DNA of 64,000 nt, from NCBI RefSeq assembly GCF_000730425.1, contig NZ_CP008896.1:868001-932000 (forward strand), in the 5' to 3' direction. Below, in pieces: positions 37,953 to 48,768 of the stretch. A model generated the notes under the pieces. It made no database searches. It worked only from the letters and a program-made list of their open reading frames with translations, and was not told the DNA's origin. This stretch comes from Pseudomonas fluorescens. Its GTDB lineage: Bacteria > Pseudomonadota > Gammaproteobacteria > Pseudomonadales > Pseudomonadaceae. How positions within the stretch are numbered: position 1 is the stretch's first letter; each line of letters starts with the position of its first letter. The position numbers and the translations under genes are program-made.

Positions 37953-39253
37953 GCGCCGGCCTTTTGCGCCTTGCCGGCCTCAGCCGCGGGGCTGCCTTCG
38001 CCTGTTGCTGCGGGCTTGCCCTGCAAATGCTCGGTCGGGGTGGTCGGCACCTGGTTGCTGTCATTGACCACTTCTACGTCAGTGCCGTCCTTCAGGCGGT
38101 CGGTGCCTTCCAGCACCACGCGGTCGCCTGCGGCCAGGCCTTCCTTGACCACGGTGTTCTGGCCATCGGTATCACCAATCACCAGTGTGCGGATCTTGAC
38201 CTTCTTGTCACCGTCCAGGGCGTAGACAAAGGTGCCGTTGGTGCCGAACTGGATCGCCGCCGAAGGTACCAGCACTACGTTTTTAAGGGTGTCGGCCAAC
38301 AGACGCACGTTGACGAATTGGTTGGGGAACAGCACCTGGTCCAGGTTATCGAAGCGTGCCTTGAATTTCAGGGTGCCGGTGGCGACATCGATCTGGTTGT
38401 CCAGGCTCTGCAATACGCCGGTGGCTTGCAGTTGCAGGTCGCCTCGGTCCCAGGCCTGCACCGGCAGCTTGTTACCGCCGCGATAGCGGGCCAGCACGGT
38501 TTGCAGGGTGTTCTCCGGCAAGGTGAATGCCACGCTGATGGGCTGGGTCTGGGTAATGACCGCCAGGGCGGTGGTGTCATTGGCCGCCACCAGGTTGCCG
38601 ACGTCCAGTTGACGCAGGCCGACACGCCCGGAAATCGGTGCACGGATCTTGGTGAATTCAAGGTTGAGCTTGGCGTCATCCACCGCGCCCTGGTTGGTCT
38701 TGACCGTGCCCTGGTACTGCAGGACCAGCGCGGCGGCGGTGTCCAGGGTCTGCTTGGCGATGCTGTCCTGCTCATATAGGCCGCGATAGCGTTCCAGGTC
38801 GACCTGGGCGTTCTTCAGTTGGGCCTGATTTTGCAGGAGTGTGCCCTGGGCCTGGAGCAAAGCGTTCTGGTAACTGCGCGGGTCGATTTGCGCCAGCAGG
38901 TCACCGGCCTTGACCATCTGGCCTTCTTCAAAGGCAATCTTCACCAGCTCTCCCCCGACCCGGCTGCGCACATTAATGGTGTTGAGCGCAGTCACCGTAC
39001 CCAGTGCCTTGTAGTACACCGGGAATTCCCCCGTCACTGCGGGTGCGACACGTACCGGCACCGCTGCACCAGAGCCCCCAAAGCCGGGACGCATCATCCC
39101 TGTTTTACTGGTCCGGGCGGCCGGTGCTTCTTTGTTGGCGGCACCCGTGGGCCAGAATTTCCAGCACAGGCCGGCAATAACCACCAGGACGAGCAGGCCA
39201 AACAGCCAGCGACGGGAATTGCGGGGAGACGATTGCATGGATTGATCAACCAT
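37949..39253 (-). CDS. muxA: RND membrane fusion protein (MuxA)
   Basis: This 434 aa periplasmic adaptor links the MuxBC pump to OpmB. An N-terminal anchor ([18 protein letters not shown]) is followed by the lipoyl halves ([28 protein letters not shown] and [20 protein letters not shown]), an alpha-hairpin between, a beta-barrel and a membrane-proximal domain, ending in an Ala/Glu/Lys-rich tail. The start may be 39253 or 39238; neither has a clear ribosome site. The stop overlaps the muxB ATG. The promoter must lie in 39254-39406, where no clean consensus was recognised. Confidence 0.9.
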   Translation of the reverse strand: MVDQSMQSSPRNSRRWLFGLLVLVVIAGLCWKFWPTGAANKEAPAARTSKTGMMRPGFGGSGAAVPVRVAPAVTGEFPVYYKALGTVTALNTINVRSRVGGELVKIAFEEGQMVKAGDLLAQIDPRSYQNALLQAQGTLLQNQAQLKNAQVDLERYRGLYEQDSIAKQTLDTAAALVLQYQGTVKTNQGAVDDAKLNLEFTKIRAPISGRVGLRQLDVGNLVAANDTTALAVITQTQPISVAFTLPENTLQTVLARYRGGNKLPVQAWDRGDLQLQATGVLQSLDNQIDVATGTLKFKARFDNLDQVLFPNQFVNVRLLADTLKNVVLVPSAAIQFGTNGTFVYALDGDKKVKIRTLVIGDTDGQNTVVKEGLAAGDRVVLEGTDRLKDGTDVEVVNDSNQVPTTPTEHLQGKPAATGEGSPAAEAGKAQKAGA

Positions 39254-39406
39254 TGGATGCGAGGACTTCTACTTTGGGAGGCTGAAAGATAAGCACTGGA
39301 GCGCGTTTAGCAAAGCGCCTTTACCGGCTATTTACCTTCGGGTTTACAAACATTTACTTTTCGACTTAAAACTTCAACTGTTTGGGCTAAACCGCTGAAG
39401 CACAAA

Positions 39407-39434
39407 TGAAAACGGCCTGGACTAGGCCAGGCCG
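39407..39434 (-). terminator. Rho-independent terminator of tpx
   Basis: Read on the minus strand, CGGCCTGG-CCTAGT-CCAGGCCG is an 8 bp perfect stem followed by TTTTCATTT. It lies about 50 bases after the tpx stop. Confidence 0.85.
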
Positions 39435-39486
39435 CAAGCACGCATCATACGGGTTACTGCCCAGTGGCAGTAACGCGCTGGAACAA

Positions 39487-39987
39487 TTACTTCAGTACGG
39501 CCAGGGCCGCTTCGTAGTTTGGCTCGTGGGCGATCTCGCCAACCAGCTCGCTGTGCAGCACCTTGTCGTTTTCGTCCAGTACGACCACGGCACGGGCGGT
39601 CAGGCCCTTGAGTGCGCCGTCGGCAATGGACACGCCGTAGTCGACAGCAAAGTCGGCGCTGCGGAAGTCCGACAGGTTCTTCACGTTTTCCAGGCCTTCA
39701 GCCCCGCAGAAACGGGCCTGGGCGAATGGCAGGTCGGTGGAGATGCACAGTACAACGGTATTGTTCAGCTCGTTGGCCTGGGCATTGAACTTGCGGACCG
39801 AAGTGGCGCAGGTCGGGGTGTCAACGCTTGGGAAGATGTTCAGTACTTTGCGCTTGCCGGCGAAAGTGGCCAGGGTGACGTCCGACAGATCGCCTGCAGT
39901 CAGGGAAAAGTCGAGGGCCTGGGTGCCGACTTGTGGCAACTCGCCTTCAACCTGGACCGGGTTGCCTTTGAGGGTGACTTGAGCCAT
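39487..39987 (-). CDS. tpx: Thiol peroxidase (atypical 2-Cys peroxiredoxin)
   Basis: This 166 aa enzyme reduces hydroperoxides with thioredoxin. The peroxidatic Cys lies in [16 protein letters not shown] and the resolving Cys in [13 protein letters not shown], the Tpx pattern. The start at 39987 gives the family N-terminus [11 protein letters not shown] with AAGGAT upstream; the longer frame to 40077 is not supported. It is transcribed alone and ends in a strong terminator. It is divergent from the glycosyltransferase gene across 167 bases. Confidence 0.95.
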   Translation of the reverse strand: MAQVTLKGNPVQVEGELPQVGTQALDFSLTAGDLSDVTLATFAGKRKVLNIFPSVDTPTCATSVRKFNAQANELNNTVVLCISTDLPFAQARFCGAEGLENVKNLSDFRSADFAVDYGVSIADGALKGLTARAVVVLDENDKVLHSELVGEIAHEPNYEAALAVLK

Positions 39988-40154
39988 GAACGGAATCCTT
40001 ATGCTGGGTGTGATGAAACGAATTCGAGAGGCAGAAGTTAACCACAAAGTGCGAATGACACCTACGGGCGAATACAAATTGTCATAACAACGCCGGAACC
40101 CGGTCGCTGTGGTTTAATTGCGCCGCTTTTGCCCTGCCTAGAAGGAATTCCCCG

Positions 40155-41447
40155 TTGAACAATCAGCCTGCCACCCACGTCCTGGTTATCGGTTACGTCT
40201 GGCCGGAACCGCGCTCGTCGGCGGCCGGCGGGCATATGATGCAGATACTGGAGAGTTTTCTTACGCAGGGTTGGGAGATCACCTTCAGCAGCCCGGCGGC
40301 CATCGGCGAGCACAAGGCCGAGCTCGCGGCGTTGGGTATTCGTGAATGCGCCATCGAACTCAATAACAGCAGTTTTGACGATTTTATCTGTGATTTGGCC
40401 CCGGATATCGTGCTGTTCGATCGTTTCATGATGGAGGAGCAGTTCGGCTGGCGCGTGGAGAAGCAGTGCCCGCAGGCCTTGCGCGTGCTGGAGACCTCGG
40501 ACTTGCAGAGCCTGCGCGATGCCCGCCAGCAGCGCCTGAAAGACTGTCTCAAGCACCATCCGGATGGGGATGACTTCAGCCCCTTGTTCGCCCCGGCCCT
40601 GGATGAAGAATTCCAGCTGATGGCCGACACCGATCTGGCCAAGCGCGAAATAGCGGCGATCTACCGCTGCGATATCAGCCTGATGATTTCCGACGTCGAA
40701 ATTCAACTGCTCACCGAACACTTCAAGGTGCCTGCCGCCCTGCTCCACTGGTGCCCGCTGATGATCGACCCGCCTACCGAAGCGTTTGCCCCCTACGAAG
40801 ACCGCGCCCATTTCCTGAGCATTGGCAACTTCCGTCACGCGCCCAACTGGGACGCCGTGCTGTGGATGAAAAACAGCGTCTGGCCGTTGATTCGCCAGCG
40901 CCTGCCCGCTGCGCAACTGCATGTCTATGGTGCTTACACTCCGCCCAAGGCCGCCGCGCTGCACAATCCAGCGCAGGGCTTTCACGTGATGAACTGGGCC
41001 GAGGACGCGCTGCACGTGATGTCGGCAGCGCGTATCTGCCTGGCGCCGCTACGCTTCGGCGCCGGGATCAAGGGCAAGCTGGTCGATGGCATGCTCTGTG
41101 GCACACCCAGCGTCACCACGCCCATCGGCGCCGAAGGCATGGGCGACGCGCAACACTGGCCTGGTGCAATCGCCCAGAGCGCCACGGCCCTGGCCGCTGC
41201 TGCGGTGGCGTTGTATGAAGACCGGCAAGCGTGGACCGTGGCCCAGCAGCGTGGCCGGGAGCTCCTTGCCAGGCGCTACACCGCGCATATCCACGGGCCT
41301 GCACTGGTGCAGCGCCTGCAACACTGCCGCAGTGAGCTGGCGAAACATCGAAGCACCAACTTCACCGGCAGCATGCTGCGCCACCATCTGCACAAAAGTA
41401 CCCAATACATGGCGCAGTGGATCGAGGCAAAAAACCGCACGCATTAA
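40155..41447 (+). CDS. Glycosyltransferase, GT4-like
   Basis: This 430 aa GT-B fold protein has an N-terminal Rossmann start (THVLVIGYVWPEPRSSAAGGHMMQILE) and a C-terminal donor-binding region with FGAGIKGKLVDGMLCGTPSVTTPIGAEGM, the GT4 E/G-rich motif. It has no signal peptide or membrane helix, so it is cytosolic or peripheral. The start is a TTG with GAAGGAA about 7 bases upstream. No other envelope-polysaccharide genes adjoin it, so the acceptor is unknown. It lies between tpx and mtlR. Confidence 0.83.
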   Translation: MNNQPATHVLVIGYVWPEPRSSAAGGHMMQILESFLTQGWEITFSSPAAIGEHKAELAALGIRECAIELNNSSFDDFICDLAPDIVLFDRFMMEEQFGWRVEKQCPQALRVLETSDLQSLRDARQQRLKDCLKHHPDGDDFSPLFAPALDEEFQLMADTDLAKREIAAIYRCDISLMISDVEIQLLTEHFKVPAALLHWCPLMIDPPTEAFAPYEDRAHFLSIGNFRHAPNWDAVLWMKNSVWPLIRQRLPAAQLHVYGAYTPPKAAALHNPAQGFHVMNWAEDALHVMSAARICLAPLRFGAGIKGKLVDGMLCGTPSVTTPIGAEGMGDAQHWPGAIAQSATALAAAAVALYEDRQAWTVAQQRGRELLARRYTAHIHGPALVQRLQHCRSELAKHRSTNFTGSMLRHHLHKSTQYMAQWIEAKNRTH

Positions 41448-41519
41448 GCGGCGGTGCTGGCGAGGTGACGCACAACGGGGCATTATCGGCTGCGCAGCCA
41501 CAATAAAAGCGATGCCAGC

Positions 41520-42425
41520 ATGACCCGAGCCGCGCGCATCACCGACCCTTCCTACGAGTTGATGGACGATCACAACGGCCTGTCCATCATCTATCGCCAG
41601 CACGGCTTTCCCTGCCCACTGGTGCGCTGGCATTTCCACAAGGAATACGAGCTGCACCTGATTGTCGCCAGCTCCGGCAAGGTGTTTGTCGGTGACTACA
41701 TCGGCAATTTCTATCCCGAAAGCCTGTTCCTTACCGGCCCCAACCTGCCCCATAACTGGATCAGCCAGGTGGCCGAGGATGAGGTGGTGCCAAAGCGCGA
41801 CATGCTGGTGAACTTCACTGATGAGCTGTTTGAGAATGCCATCCCGGTGTTCAGTGAGCTCAAGGCGCTGGCTCCCCTGCTTGAACGGGCGAAATACGGT
41901 ATTGAGTTCCGTTGCAAACGCACCATTGCCCAGGCCATGACACTGATGCAACAGATAGAAGATGCCCGGGGCATGGCACGCCTGGGGTACTTCTTTATCC
42001 TGCTGGAGGTGTTGAACGCCTGCGAGGATTACCAATTGCTCTCAGGGGTCAACACGCCCCAATGGTCCGATGAGCACACGGTCGATCGCACCAACCGGGC
42101 CGTGGACTACATTTTTGCCCACTACGCACGGGAACTGCCCCTGGAGGAAGTGGCCGAGCATTTGGGTATGAAGCCCACGTACTTTTCGCGAGTCTTCAAG
42201 CAGGCCACCGGCCGTACCTTTATCGAGTTCGTCAACCGGTTGCGTATCAGCAAGTCCTGCGAGTTGCTCGCTGATGGCGACAAGGCGGTGACGGATGTGT
42301 GCTTTGAGTCAGGCTTCAACAACATCTCCAACTTCAACCGCAGGTTCCAGCAGCTCAAGGGCATGACGCCATCACACTACCGGCGGCTGGTGGTACAGCG
42401 CCTGACTGAGCAGAACCTGGCCTGA
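41520..42425 (+). CDS. mtlR: AraC-family activator of the mannitol operon
   Basis: This 301 aa regulator has an N-terminal cupin-like sensing domain (WHFHKEYELHLIVASSGKVFVGDYIGNF) and a C-terminal AraC double HTH (residues about 195-295: ELPLEEVAEHLGMKPTYFSRVFKQATGRTFIEFVNRLRI, then VTDVCFESGFNNISNFNRRFQQLKGMTPSHYRR). The position directly upstream of mtlEFGKDYZ on the same strand, and the likeness to P. fluorescens MtlR, support activation by mannitol, sorbitol or arabitol. The ATG lacks a good ribosome site; ATG 41562 would shorten the conserved N-terminus. Confidence 0.92.
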   Translation: MTRAARITDPSYELMDDHNGLSIIYRQHGFPCPLVRWHFHKEYELHLIVASSGKVFVGDYIGNFYPESLFLTGPNLPHNWISQVAEDEVVPKRDMLVNFTDELFENAIPVFSELKALAPLLERAKYGIEFRCKRTIAQAMTLMQQIEDARGMARLGYFFILLEVLNACEDYQLLSGVNTPQWSDEHTVDRTNRAVDYIFAHYARELPLEEVAEHLGMKPTYFSRVFKQATGRTFIEFVNRLRISKSCELLADGDKAVTDVCFESGFNNISNFNRRFQQLKGMTPSHYRRLVVQRLTEQNLA

Positions 42426-42493
42426 CCAACCGCCCGGAAAGTCGGGTGCCCGACAAGTCACCCTCTTGGCTCTGCGCATTTGACGAAATGGCT

Positions 42494-42537
42494 GTGGTTT
42501 GAAAGTGCCCCTGTAAGACACGCCCCCCGCAAACCAC
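42494..42537. promoter_or_regulatory. Inverted repeat in the mtlR-mtlE gap
   Basis: GTGGTTTG and CAAACCAC are perfect 8-base arms separated by 28 bases, about 165-205 bases before the mtlE start. This may be part of the MtlR operator or of the mtlR 3' end. AAGTGC(C/T)CC also occurs twice (42503 and 42570). Confidence 0.35.
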
Positions 42538-42648
42538 CATGCACCCCCAGTGCAAAAAAGTATCAGTCCAAGTGCTCCCAAGGATTTGTCAGCGCGCCGG
42601 CAGAAGGCTGTAATCAACGCACACTCTTCCAGCTGGCCTGGGAGACAC

Positions 42649-42659
42649 AACAACAATAA
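42649..42659 (+). promoter_or_regulatory. Crc/Hfq-type CA motif in the mtlE leader
   Basis: AACAACAATAA fits the AANAANAA motif bound by Hfq with Crc in Pseudomonas catabolite repression. It lies about 41 bases before the mtlE ATG, further from the ribosome site than in most targets. Confidence 0.4.
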
Positions 42660-42699
42660 CTGTCCTTCTGCTGCCCCCGGCGCAGAACTGGAGTGCGCG

Positions 42700-44010
42700 A
42701 TGAATTTCCCTGTAAAAGCACTGCTTGCCTGTACCTGCATGACCCTCAGCGCCGCCAGCCTGGGTGCACAAACCCTGACCATTGCCACCGTCAATAACAG
42801 CGACATGATTCGCATGCAAAAGCTGTCGAAAACCTTCGAGGCCGAGCATCCGGATATCAAGTTGAACTGGGTGGTGCTGGAAGAGAACGTCCTGCGCCAG
42901 CGCTTGACCACCGATATCGCCACCCAGGGTGGGCAGTTCGATGTGCTGACCATCGGCATGTACGAAGCTGCACTCTGGGGTGCCAAAGGCTGGTTGGAGC
43001 CGATGACGAATCTGCCAGCGTCCTACGACCTGGATGATGTGTTCCCTTCGGTACGCGATGGCCTTTCCGTCAAGGGCTCGCTATACGCCCTGCCGTTCTA
43101 CGCTGAAAGCTCCATCACCTATTACCGCAGCGACCTGTTCAAGGCTGCCGGGCTGAGCATGCCTGAACATCCGACGTGGGTGCAGATTGGCGAATTTGCC
43201 GAAAAGCTCACCGACAAGAGCAAGGAGCAATATGGCCTGTGCCTGCGCGGCAAGGCCGGCTGGGGCGAGAACATGGCCCTGATCGGCACCCTGGCCAATG
43301 GCTATGGCGCGCGCTGGTTCGATGAGAAGTGGCAGCCAGAATTCAACGGCCCCGAGTGGAAAGACGCGCTGAACTTCTATGTCGACAACATGAAGAAGTC
43401 CGGCCCACCGGGCGCCTCCAGCAACGGTTTCAACGAAAACCTGGCGCTGTTCAACAGCGGCAAGTGCGCGATCTGGGTGGATGCCAGCGTCGCCGGCTCG
43501 TTTGTTACCGACAAGACCCAGAGTAAAGTTGCCGAGCATGTCGGTTTCACCTTTGCCCCCCATCAAGTGACCGATAAGGGCACCTCGTGGCTGTACTCCT
43601 GGTCCCTGGCGATCCCCACCAGCTCCAAGGCCAAGGACGCGGCCAAGGTCTTCAGTGCCTGGGCCACCTCCAAGGAGTACGGCGCGCTGGTCGCCAAGAC
43701 CGATGGCGTTGCCAATGTCCCACCGGGGACCCGCGCCTCGACCTACAGCGAGGCGTACATGCAGGCGGCACCGTTCGCCAAGGTGACGCTGGAGTCGCTC
43801 AAGGTCGCAGATCCCACCAAGCCGACGCTCAAGCCAGTGCCTTATATCGGCATCCAACTGGTGACCATTCCCGAGTTCCAGGCCATCGGCACCCAGGTCG
43901 GCAAGTTCTTCTCCGGCGCCCTGACCGGCCAGCAGACCGTAGATCAGGCCTTGGCCGCCGCGCAAACCACCACCGAGCGAGAAATGAAGCGCGCCGGCTA
44001 TCCCAAGTAA
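42700..44010 (+). CDS. mtlE: Mannitol/polyol ABC transporter, substrate-binding protein
   Basis: This 436 aa periplasmic binding protein (family 1 type) captures mannitol, sorbitol or arabitol. It has a signal peptide MNFPVKALLACTCMTLSAASLGAQ (cleaved near 23) and a mature start QTLTIATVNNSDMIRMQKL. The ATG at 42700 has GGAG 6 bases upstream; the longer frame from 42550 would bury the signal peptide and is rejected. It is the first gene of mtlEFGKDYZ, followed by a REP pair that may help keep its mRNA more abundant than the permease part. Confidence 0.94.
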   Translation: MNFPVKALLACTCMTLSAASLGAQTLTIATVNNSDMIRMQKLSKTFEAEHPDIKLNWVVLEENVLRQRLTTDIATQGGQFDVLTIGMYEAALWGAKGWLEPMTNLPASYDLDDVFPSVRDGLSVKGSLYALPFYAESSITYYRSDLFKAAGLSMPEHPTWVQIGEFAEKLTDKSKEQYGLCLRGKAGWGENMALIGTLANGYGARWFDEKWQPEFNGPEWKDALNFYVDNMKKSGPPGASSNGFNENLALFNSGKCAIWVDASVAGSFVTDKTQSKVAEHVGFTFAPHQVTDKGTSWLYSWSLAIPTSSKAKDAAKVFSAWATSKEYGALVAKTDGVANVPPGTRASTYSEAYMQAAPFAKVTLESLKVADPTKPTLKPVPYIGIQLVTIPEFQAIGTQVGKFFSGALTGQQTVDQALAAAQTTTEREMKRAGYPK

Positions 44011-44030
44011 CCCAGCCTCATCACCGTAAA

Positions 44031-44120
44031 TGTAGGAGCCGGCTTGCCGGCGATAGCGGTCGATCAGCCAACTGATTGATCGCCTGACAGGCCGCTATCG
44101 CTGGCAAGCCAGCGCCTGCA
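44031..44120. repeat. REP pair between mtlE and mtlF
   Basis: TGTAGGAGCCGGCTTGCCGG at the left and CGCTGGCAAGCCAGCGCCTGCA at the right, with an extra inner inverted match (GATAGCGG / CCGCTATC). It is intra-operonic. Confidence 0.92.
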
Positions 44121-44172
44121 TTGACTGCATTCCAAGGCGGGTTCTGTCTGCCTCTATTGGGTTTTGATTGCC

Positions 44173-45060
44173 ATGAATACGTCTAAAAGCCGCCTGCTCA
44201 ACCCCGGCTGGTTCCTTGTCAGCCCCTCGGTGGCCCTGTTGCTGCTGTGGATGATCGTGCCCCTGGGCATGACCCTGTACTTTTCGCTGATCCGCTACAA
44301 CCTGCTCTACCCCGGCGAAAACCAATTCGTGGGCCTGGAGAACTTCACCTACTTCGTTACGGATTCGGGCTTCCTGCCCGGTGCCACCAATACCTTGTTG
44401 CTGGTGGGCAGCGTGCTGCTGATCAGTGTGGTACTGGGCGTACTGATCAGTGCCTTGCTGGAGGCCAGCGAGTTTTTCGGGCGCGGGCTGGTGCGGGTCT
44501 TGTTGATCTCGCCGTTCTTCATCATGCCCACCGTCGGTGCGCTGATCTGGAAGAACCTGATTTTCCACCCGGTGTCCGGCGTGCTGGCGGCGGTGTGGAA
44601 GCTGTTTGGTGCGCAGCCGGTGGACTGGCTGGCGCACTATCCGCTGCTGTCGATCATCATCATCGTGTCCTGGCAATGGTTGCCTTTCGCGATCCTGATT
44701 CTGATGACCGCCATGCAGTCCCTGGACCAGGAGCAGAAGGAAGCCGCACGCCTGGACGGTGCCGGGCCGATTGCGATTTTCTGGCACCTGACCTTGCCGC
44801 ACCTGGCACGGCCCATTGCCGTGGTAGTGATGATCGAAACCATTTTCCTGCTCTCGGTGTTCGCCGAAATCTTTACCACCACCAATGGTGGCCCCGGCTA
44901 CGCCTCGACCAACCTAGCCTACCTGATCTACAACCAGGCGCTGGTGCAGTTCGATGTGGGCATGGCCTCGGCCGGCGGCTTGATTGCCGTGGTCATTGCC
45001 AATATCGCGGCGATCATCCTGGTGCGGATGCTCGGCAAAAACCTGACTGACAAGCCTTGA
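44173..45060 (+). CDS. mtlF: Mannitol ABC transporter permease
   Basis: This 295 aa inner-membrane permease (MalF-like) has six predicted helices starting PGWFLVSPSVALLLLWMIVPLGM. The EAA loop that contacts MtlK reads EAARLDGAGPIAIFWHLTLPHL. The ATG at 44173 is chosen; an in-frame TTG at 44164 is possible. The mtlG ATG follows 10 bases after the stop. Confidence 0.93.
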   Translation: MNTSKSRLLNPGWFLVSPSVALLLLWMIVPLGMTLYFSLIRYNLLYPGENQFVGLENFTYFVTDSGFLPGATNTLLLVGSVLLISVVLGVLISALLEASEFFGRGLVRVLLISPFFIMPTVGALIWKNLIFHPVSGVLAAVWKLFGAQPVDWLAHYPLLSIIIIVSWQWLPFAILILMTAMQSLDQEQKEAARLDGAGPIAIFWHLTLPHLARPIAVVVMIETIFLLSVFAEIFTTTNGGPGYASTNLAYLIYNQALVQFDVGMASAGGLIAVVIANIAAIILVRMLGKNLTDKP

Positions 45061-45070
45061 GGGCCGCGCC

Positions 45071-45901
45071 ATGACGCTTCAACAATCCCGCCGCCTGCAA
45101 AGCCTGTTGCTCGGCACCCTGGCCTGGGCCATCGCGATCGTGATTTTCTTCCCGATCTTCTGGATGGTACTCACCAGTTTCAAGACCGAAATTGACGCAT
45201 TCGCCACGCCGCCGCAGTTCATTTTCACGCCAACCCTTGAGAACTACCTGCACATCAATGAACGCAGCAACTACATAAGCTTCGCCTGGAATTCGGTGGT
45301 GATTTCCTTCAGCGCCACCGCCCTGTGCCTGCTGATTGCGGTGCCGGCGGCCTACTCCATGGCGTTCTACGAAACCCAGCGCACCAAGGGCACGCTGCTG
45401 TGGATGCTGTCGACCAAGATGCTGCCACCGGTGGGCGTGTTGATGCCCATCTATCTGCTGGCCAAGAGCATGGGGCTTCTGGATACACGCCTCGCGCTGA
45501 TCATCATCTACACCCTGATCAACCTGCCGATTGTGGTGTGGATGGTTTACACCTACTTCAAGGACATTCCCAAGGACATCCTCGAAGCCGCGCGCCTGGA
45601 TGGCGCCACCCTGTGGCAGGAAATGGTGCGGGTGCTGCTGCCCATCGCCAAGGGCGGCCTGGCGTCTACCGTGCTGCTGTCGCTGATCCTGTGCTGGAAC
45701 GAGGCATTCTGGTCGCTGAACCTGACCTCGTCGAATGCCGCACCGTTGACCGCGTTGATCGCCTCCTACTCCAGCCCCGAAGGGTTGTTCTGGGCCAAGT
45801 TGTCTGCCGTCTCGACCCTGGCCTGCGCGCCGATCCTGATCTTCGGCTGGATCAGCCAGAAGCAACTGGTGCGCGGACTGTCCTTTGGCGCAGTGAAATA
45901 A
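45071..45901 (+). CDS. mtlG: Mannitol ABC transporter permease
   Basis: This 276 aa inner-membrane permease (MalG-like) starts its first helix at LLLGTLAWAIAIVIFFPIFWMVLTSF and has the EAA loop EAARLDGATLWQEMVRVLLPIAKGG. It pairs with MtlF to form the channel energised by MtlK. It is followed by a REP pair before mtlK. Confidence 0.93.
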   Translation: MTLQQSRRLQSLLLGTLAWAIAIVIFFPIFWMVLTSFKTEIDAFATPPQFIFTPTLENYLHINERSNYISFAWNSVVISFSATALCLLIAVPAAYSMAFYETQRTKGTLLWMLSTKMLPPVGVLMPIYLLAKSMGLLDTRLALIIIYTLINLPIVVWMVYTYFKDIPKDILEAARLDGATLWQEMVRVLLPIAKGGLASTVLLSLILCWNEAFWSLNLTSSNAAPLTALIASYSSPEGLFWAKLSAVSTLACAPILIFGWISQKQLVRGLSFGAVK

Positions 45902-45917
45902 ACGACGTACACCTCTG

Positions 45918-46001
45918 TGCAGGAGCCGGCTTGCCGGCGATGGCGCCCCCAAGGTCGCCACAGGGCTCAAGGGCCTTCTCGCCGGCAAGCCGGCTCCTGC
46001 A
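45918..46001. repeat. REP pair between mtlG and mtlK
   Basis: TGCAGGAGCCGGCTTGCCGG and CGCCGGCAAGCCGGCTCCTGCA; both outer arms carry TGCAGG in place of the common TGTAGG, so the two changes are compensatory. Confidence 0.92.
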
Positions 46002-46029
46002 AAAATAACAACGAGCGGAGGCCCATCCC

Positions 46030-47133
<1,104 letters not shown>

Positions 47134-47150
47134 TTTCGCGAGAACTTTTG

Positions 47151-48632
47151 ATGAAACTCAATAAACACACACTCACCCAGCTTGCGCCCGCAGTGCGCCT
47201 GCCGGCCTACGCCCTGGCTGATACGCGCCAGGGCATCGCCCATATCGGCGTCGGCGGTTTCCACCGCGCGCACCAGGCGTATTACACCGACGCCCTGATG
47301 AACACCGGTGTCGGCCTGGACTGGAGCATCTGCGGCATCGGCCTGCGCGCTGAAGACCGCAAGGCCCGGGATGACCTGGCCGGCCAGGACTATCTGTTCA
47401 CCCTGTATGAACTGGGCGACACCGACGACACCGAAGTACGGGTGATCGGTGCCATCAGCGACATGCTGCTGGCCCAAGACGGCGCCCAGGCCCTGATCGA
47501 CAAGTTGGCCAGCCCGCAAATCCGCATCGTATCGCTGACCATTACCGAGGGCGGCTACTGCATCGACGACAGCAACGGCGAGTTCATGGCCCATTTGCCG
47601 CAGATCCAGCATGACCTGGCCCACCCCACGGCGCCGCAGACGGTATTCGGCTTTATCTGCGCGGCCTTGAGCCTGCGCCGTGCCGCCGGTATTCCGGCCT
47701 TTACCGTGATGTCCTGCGATAACCTGCCCCATAACGGCGCCGTAACCCGCAAGGCGCTGCTGGCGTTCGCCGCGTTGCGCGACACCAACCTGCACGACTG
47801 GATCAAGGCCCATGTGAGCTTCCCCAACGCCATGGTCGACCGCATCACCCCCATGACCAGCACGGCGCATCGCTTGCAACTGCATGATCAACACGGCATT
47901 GACGACGCCTGGCCGGTGGTGTGCGAGCCGTTTGTGCAGTGGGTGCTGGAAGACAAGTTCGTCAACGGCCGCCCGGCCTGGGAGCGGGTTGGCGTGCAGT
48001 TCACCGATGACGTCACACCTTACGAAGAGATGAAAATCGGCCTGCTCAACGGCAGCCATCTGGCCCTGACCTACCTGGGGTTTCTCAAAGGCTATCGGTT
48101 TGTCCACGAGACCATGAACGATCCGCTGTTTGTCGCGTATATGCGTGCCTATATGGACCTGGACGTGACCCCCAACCTGGCACCCGTACCGGGCATCGAT
48201 CTGGACCAGTACAAGCAGACCTTGGTGGAGCGCTTCTCCAACCAGGCGATTGCCGATCAACTGGAGCGGGTCTGTTCCGATGGTTCATCGAAGTTTCCCA
48301 AGTTCACGGTACCGACCATCAATCGCCTGATTGCCGAGGGGCGCGATACCGAGCGAGCAGCGCTGGTGGTGGCGGCCTGGGCCTTGTACCTGCAAGGTGT
48401 GGACGAGAATGGCGTGCGCTACCGCATCCCCGATCCCCGTGCGGACTTCTGCCGGGCGCTGGTGGCTGATGACGCGTTGATCAGCCAGCGATTGCTCAGT
48501 GTGGAAGAGATTTTTGGCACGGCGATTCCCAATTCACCGGAGTTTGTGGCAGCGTTCGAGCGGTGTTTTGCCAGTTTGCGTGACAAAGGTGTCGCAGAGA
48601 CCCTGAAGCACCTGCTCGCCAACTTTCACTGA
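47151..48632 (+). CDS. mtlD: Mannitol 2-dehydrogenase (polyol-specific long-chain)
   Basis: This 493 aa enzyme oxidises D-mannitol to D-fructose (and arabitol to xylulose, sorbitol to fructose) with NAD. The nucleotide-binding start IGVGGFHRAHQAYY lies near residue 31, and the C-terminal catalytic domain contains KIGLLNGSHLALTYLGFLKG with the catalytic Lys. The length equals the P. fluorescens enzyme. ATG 47151 is preferred over the adjoining TTG. The products are handled by MtlY (xylulose) and MtlZ (fructose). Confidence 0.95.
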   Translation: MKLNKHTLTQLAPAVRLPAYALADTRQGIAHIGVGGFHRAHQAYYTDALMNTGVGLDWSICGIGLRAEDRKARDDLAGQDYLFTLYELGDTDDTEVRVIGAISDMLLAQDGAQALIDKLASPQIRIVSLTITEGGYCIDDSNGEFMAHLPQIQHDLAHPTAPQTVFGFICAALSLRRAAGIPAFTVMSCDNLPHNGAVTRKALLAFAALRDTNLHDWIKAHVSFPNAMVDRITPMTSTAHRLQLHDQHGIDDAWPVVCEPFVQWVLEDKFVNGRPAWERVGVQFTDDVTPYEEMKIGLLNGSHLALTYLGFLKGYRFVHETMNDPLFVAYMRAYMDLDVTPNLAPVPGIDLDQYKQTLVERFSNQAIADQLERVCSDGSSKFPKFTVPTINRLIAEGRDTERAALVVAAWALYLQGVDENGVRYRIPDPRADFCRALVADDALISQRLLSVEEIFGTAIPNSPEFVAAFERCFASLRDKGVAETLKHLLANFH

Positions 48633-48650
48633 CACAACTTGAGCAAGATA

Positions 48651-48740
48651 ATGTGGGAGCGGGCTTGCTCGCGAAAGCAGTGGGTCAGTTGATAAATGTT
48701 TGGCTGATACGCCGCTTCGCGAGCAAGCCCGCTCCCACAT
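48651..48740. repeat. REP pair between mtlD and mtlY
   Basis: ATGTGGGAGCGGGCTTGCTC and GAGCAAGCCCGCTCCCACAT, perfect outer arms of 20 bases, with about 45 bases between (GTGGGAGCG subtype). Confidence 0.93.
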
Positions 48741-48768
48741 TTTGACCGCGTTCCATTGAGCGATAACT

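Noticed and set aside
39254..39406. Consensus promoter for muxABC-opmB
   Set aside because: The region is AT-richer and must contain a promoter, but no -35/-10 pair with proper spacing could be chosen with confidence.
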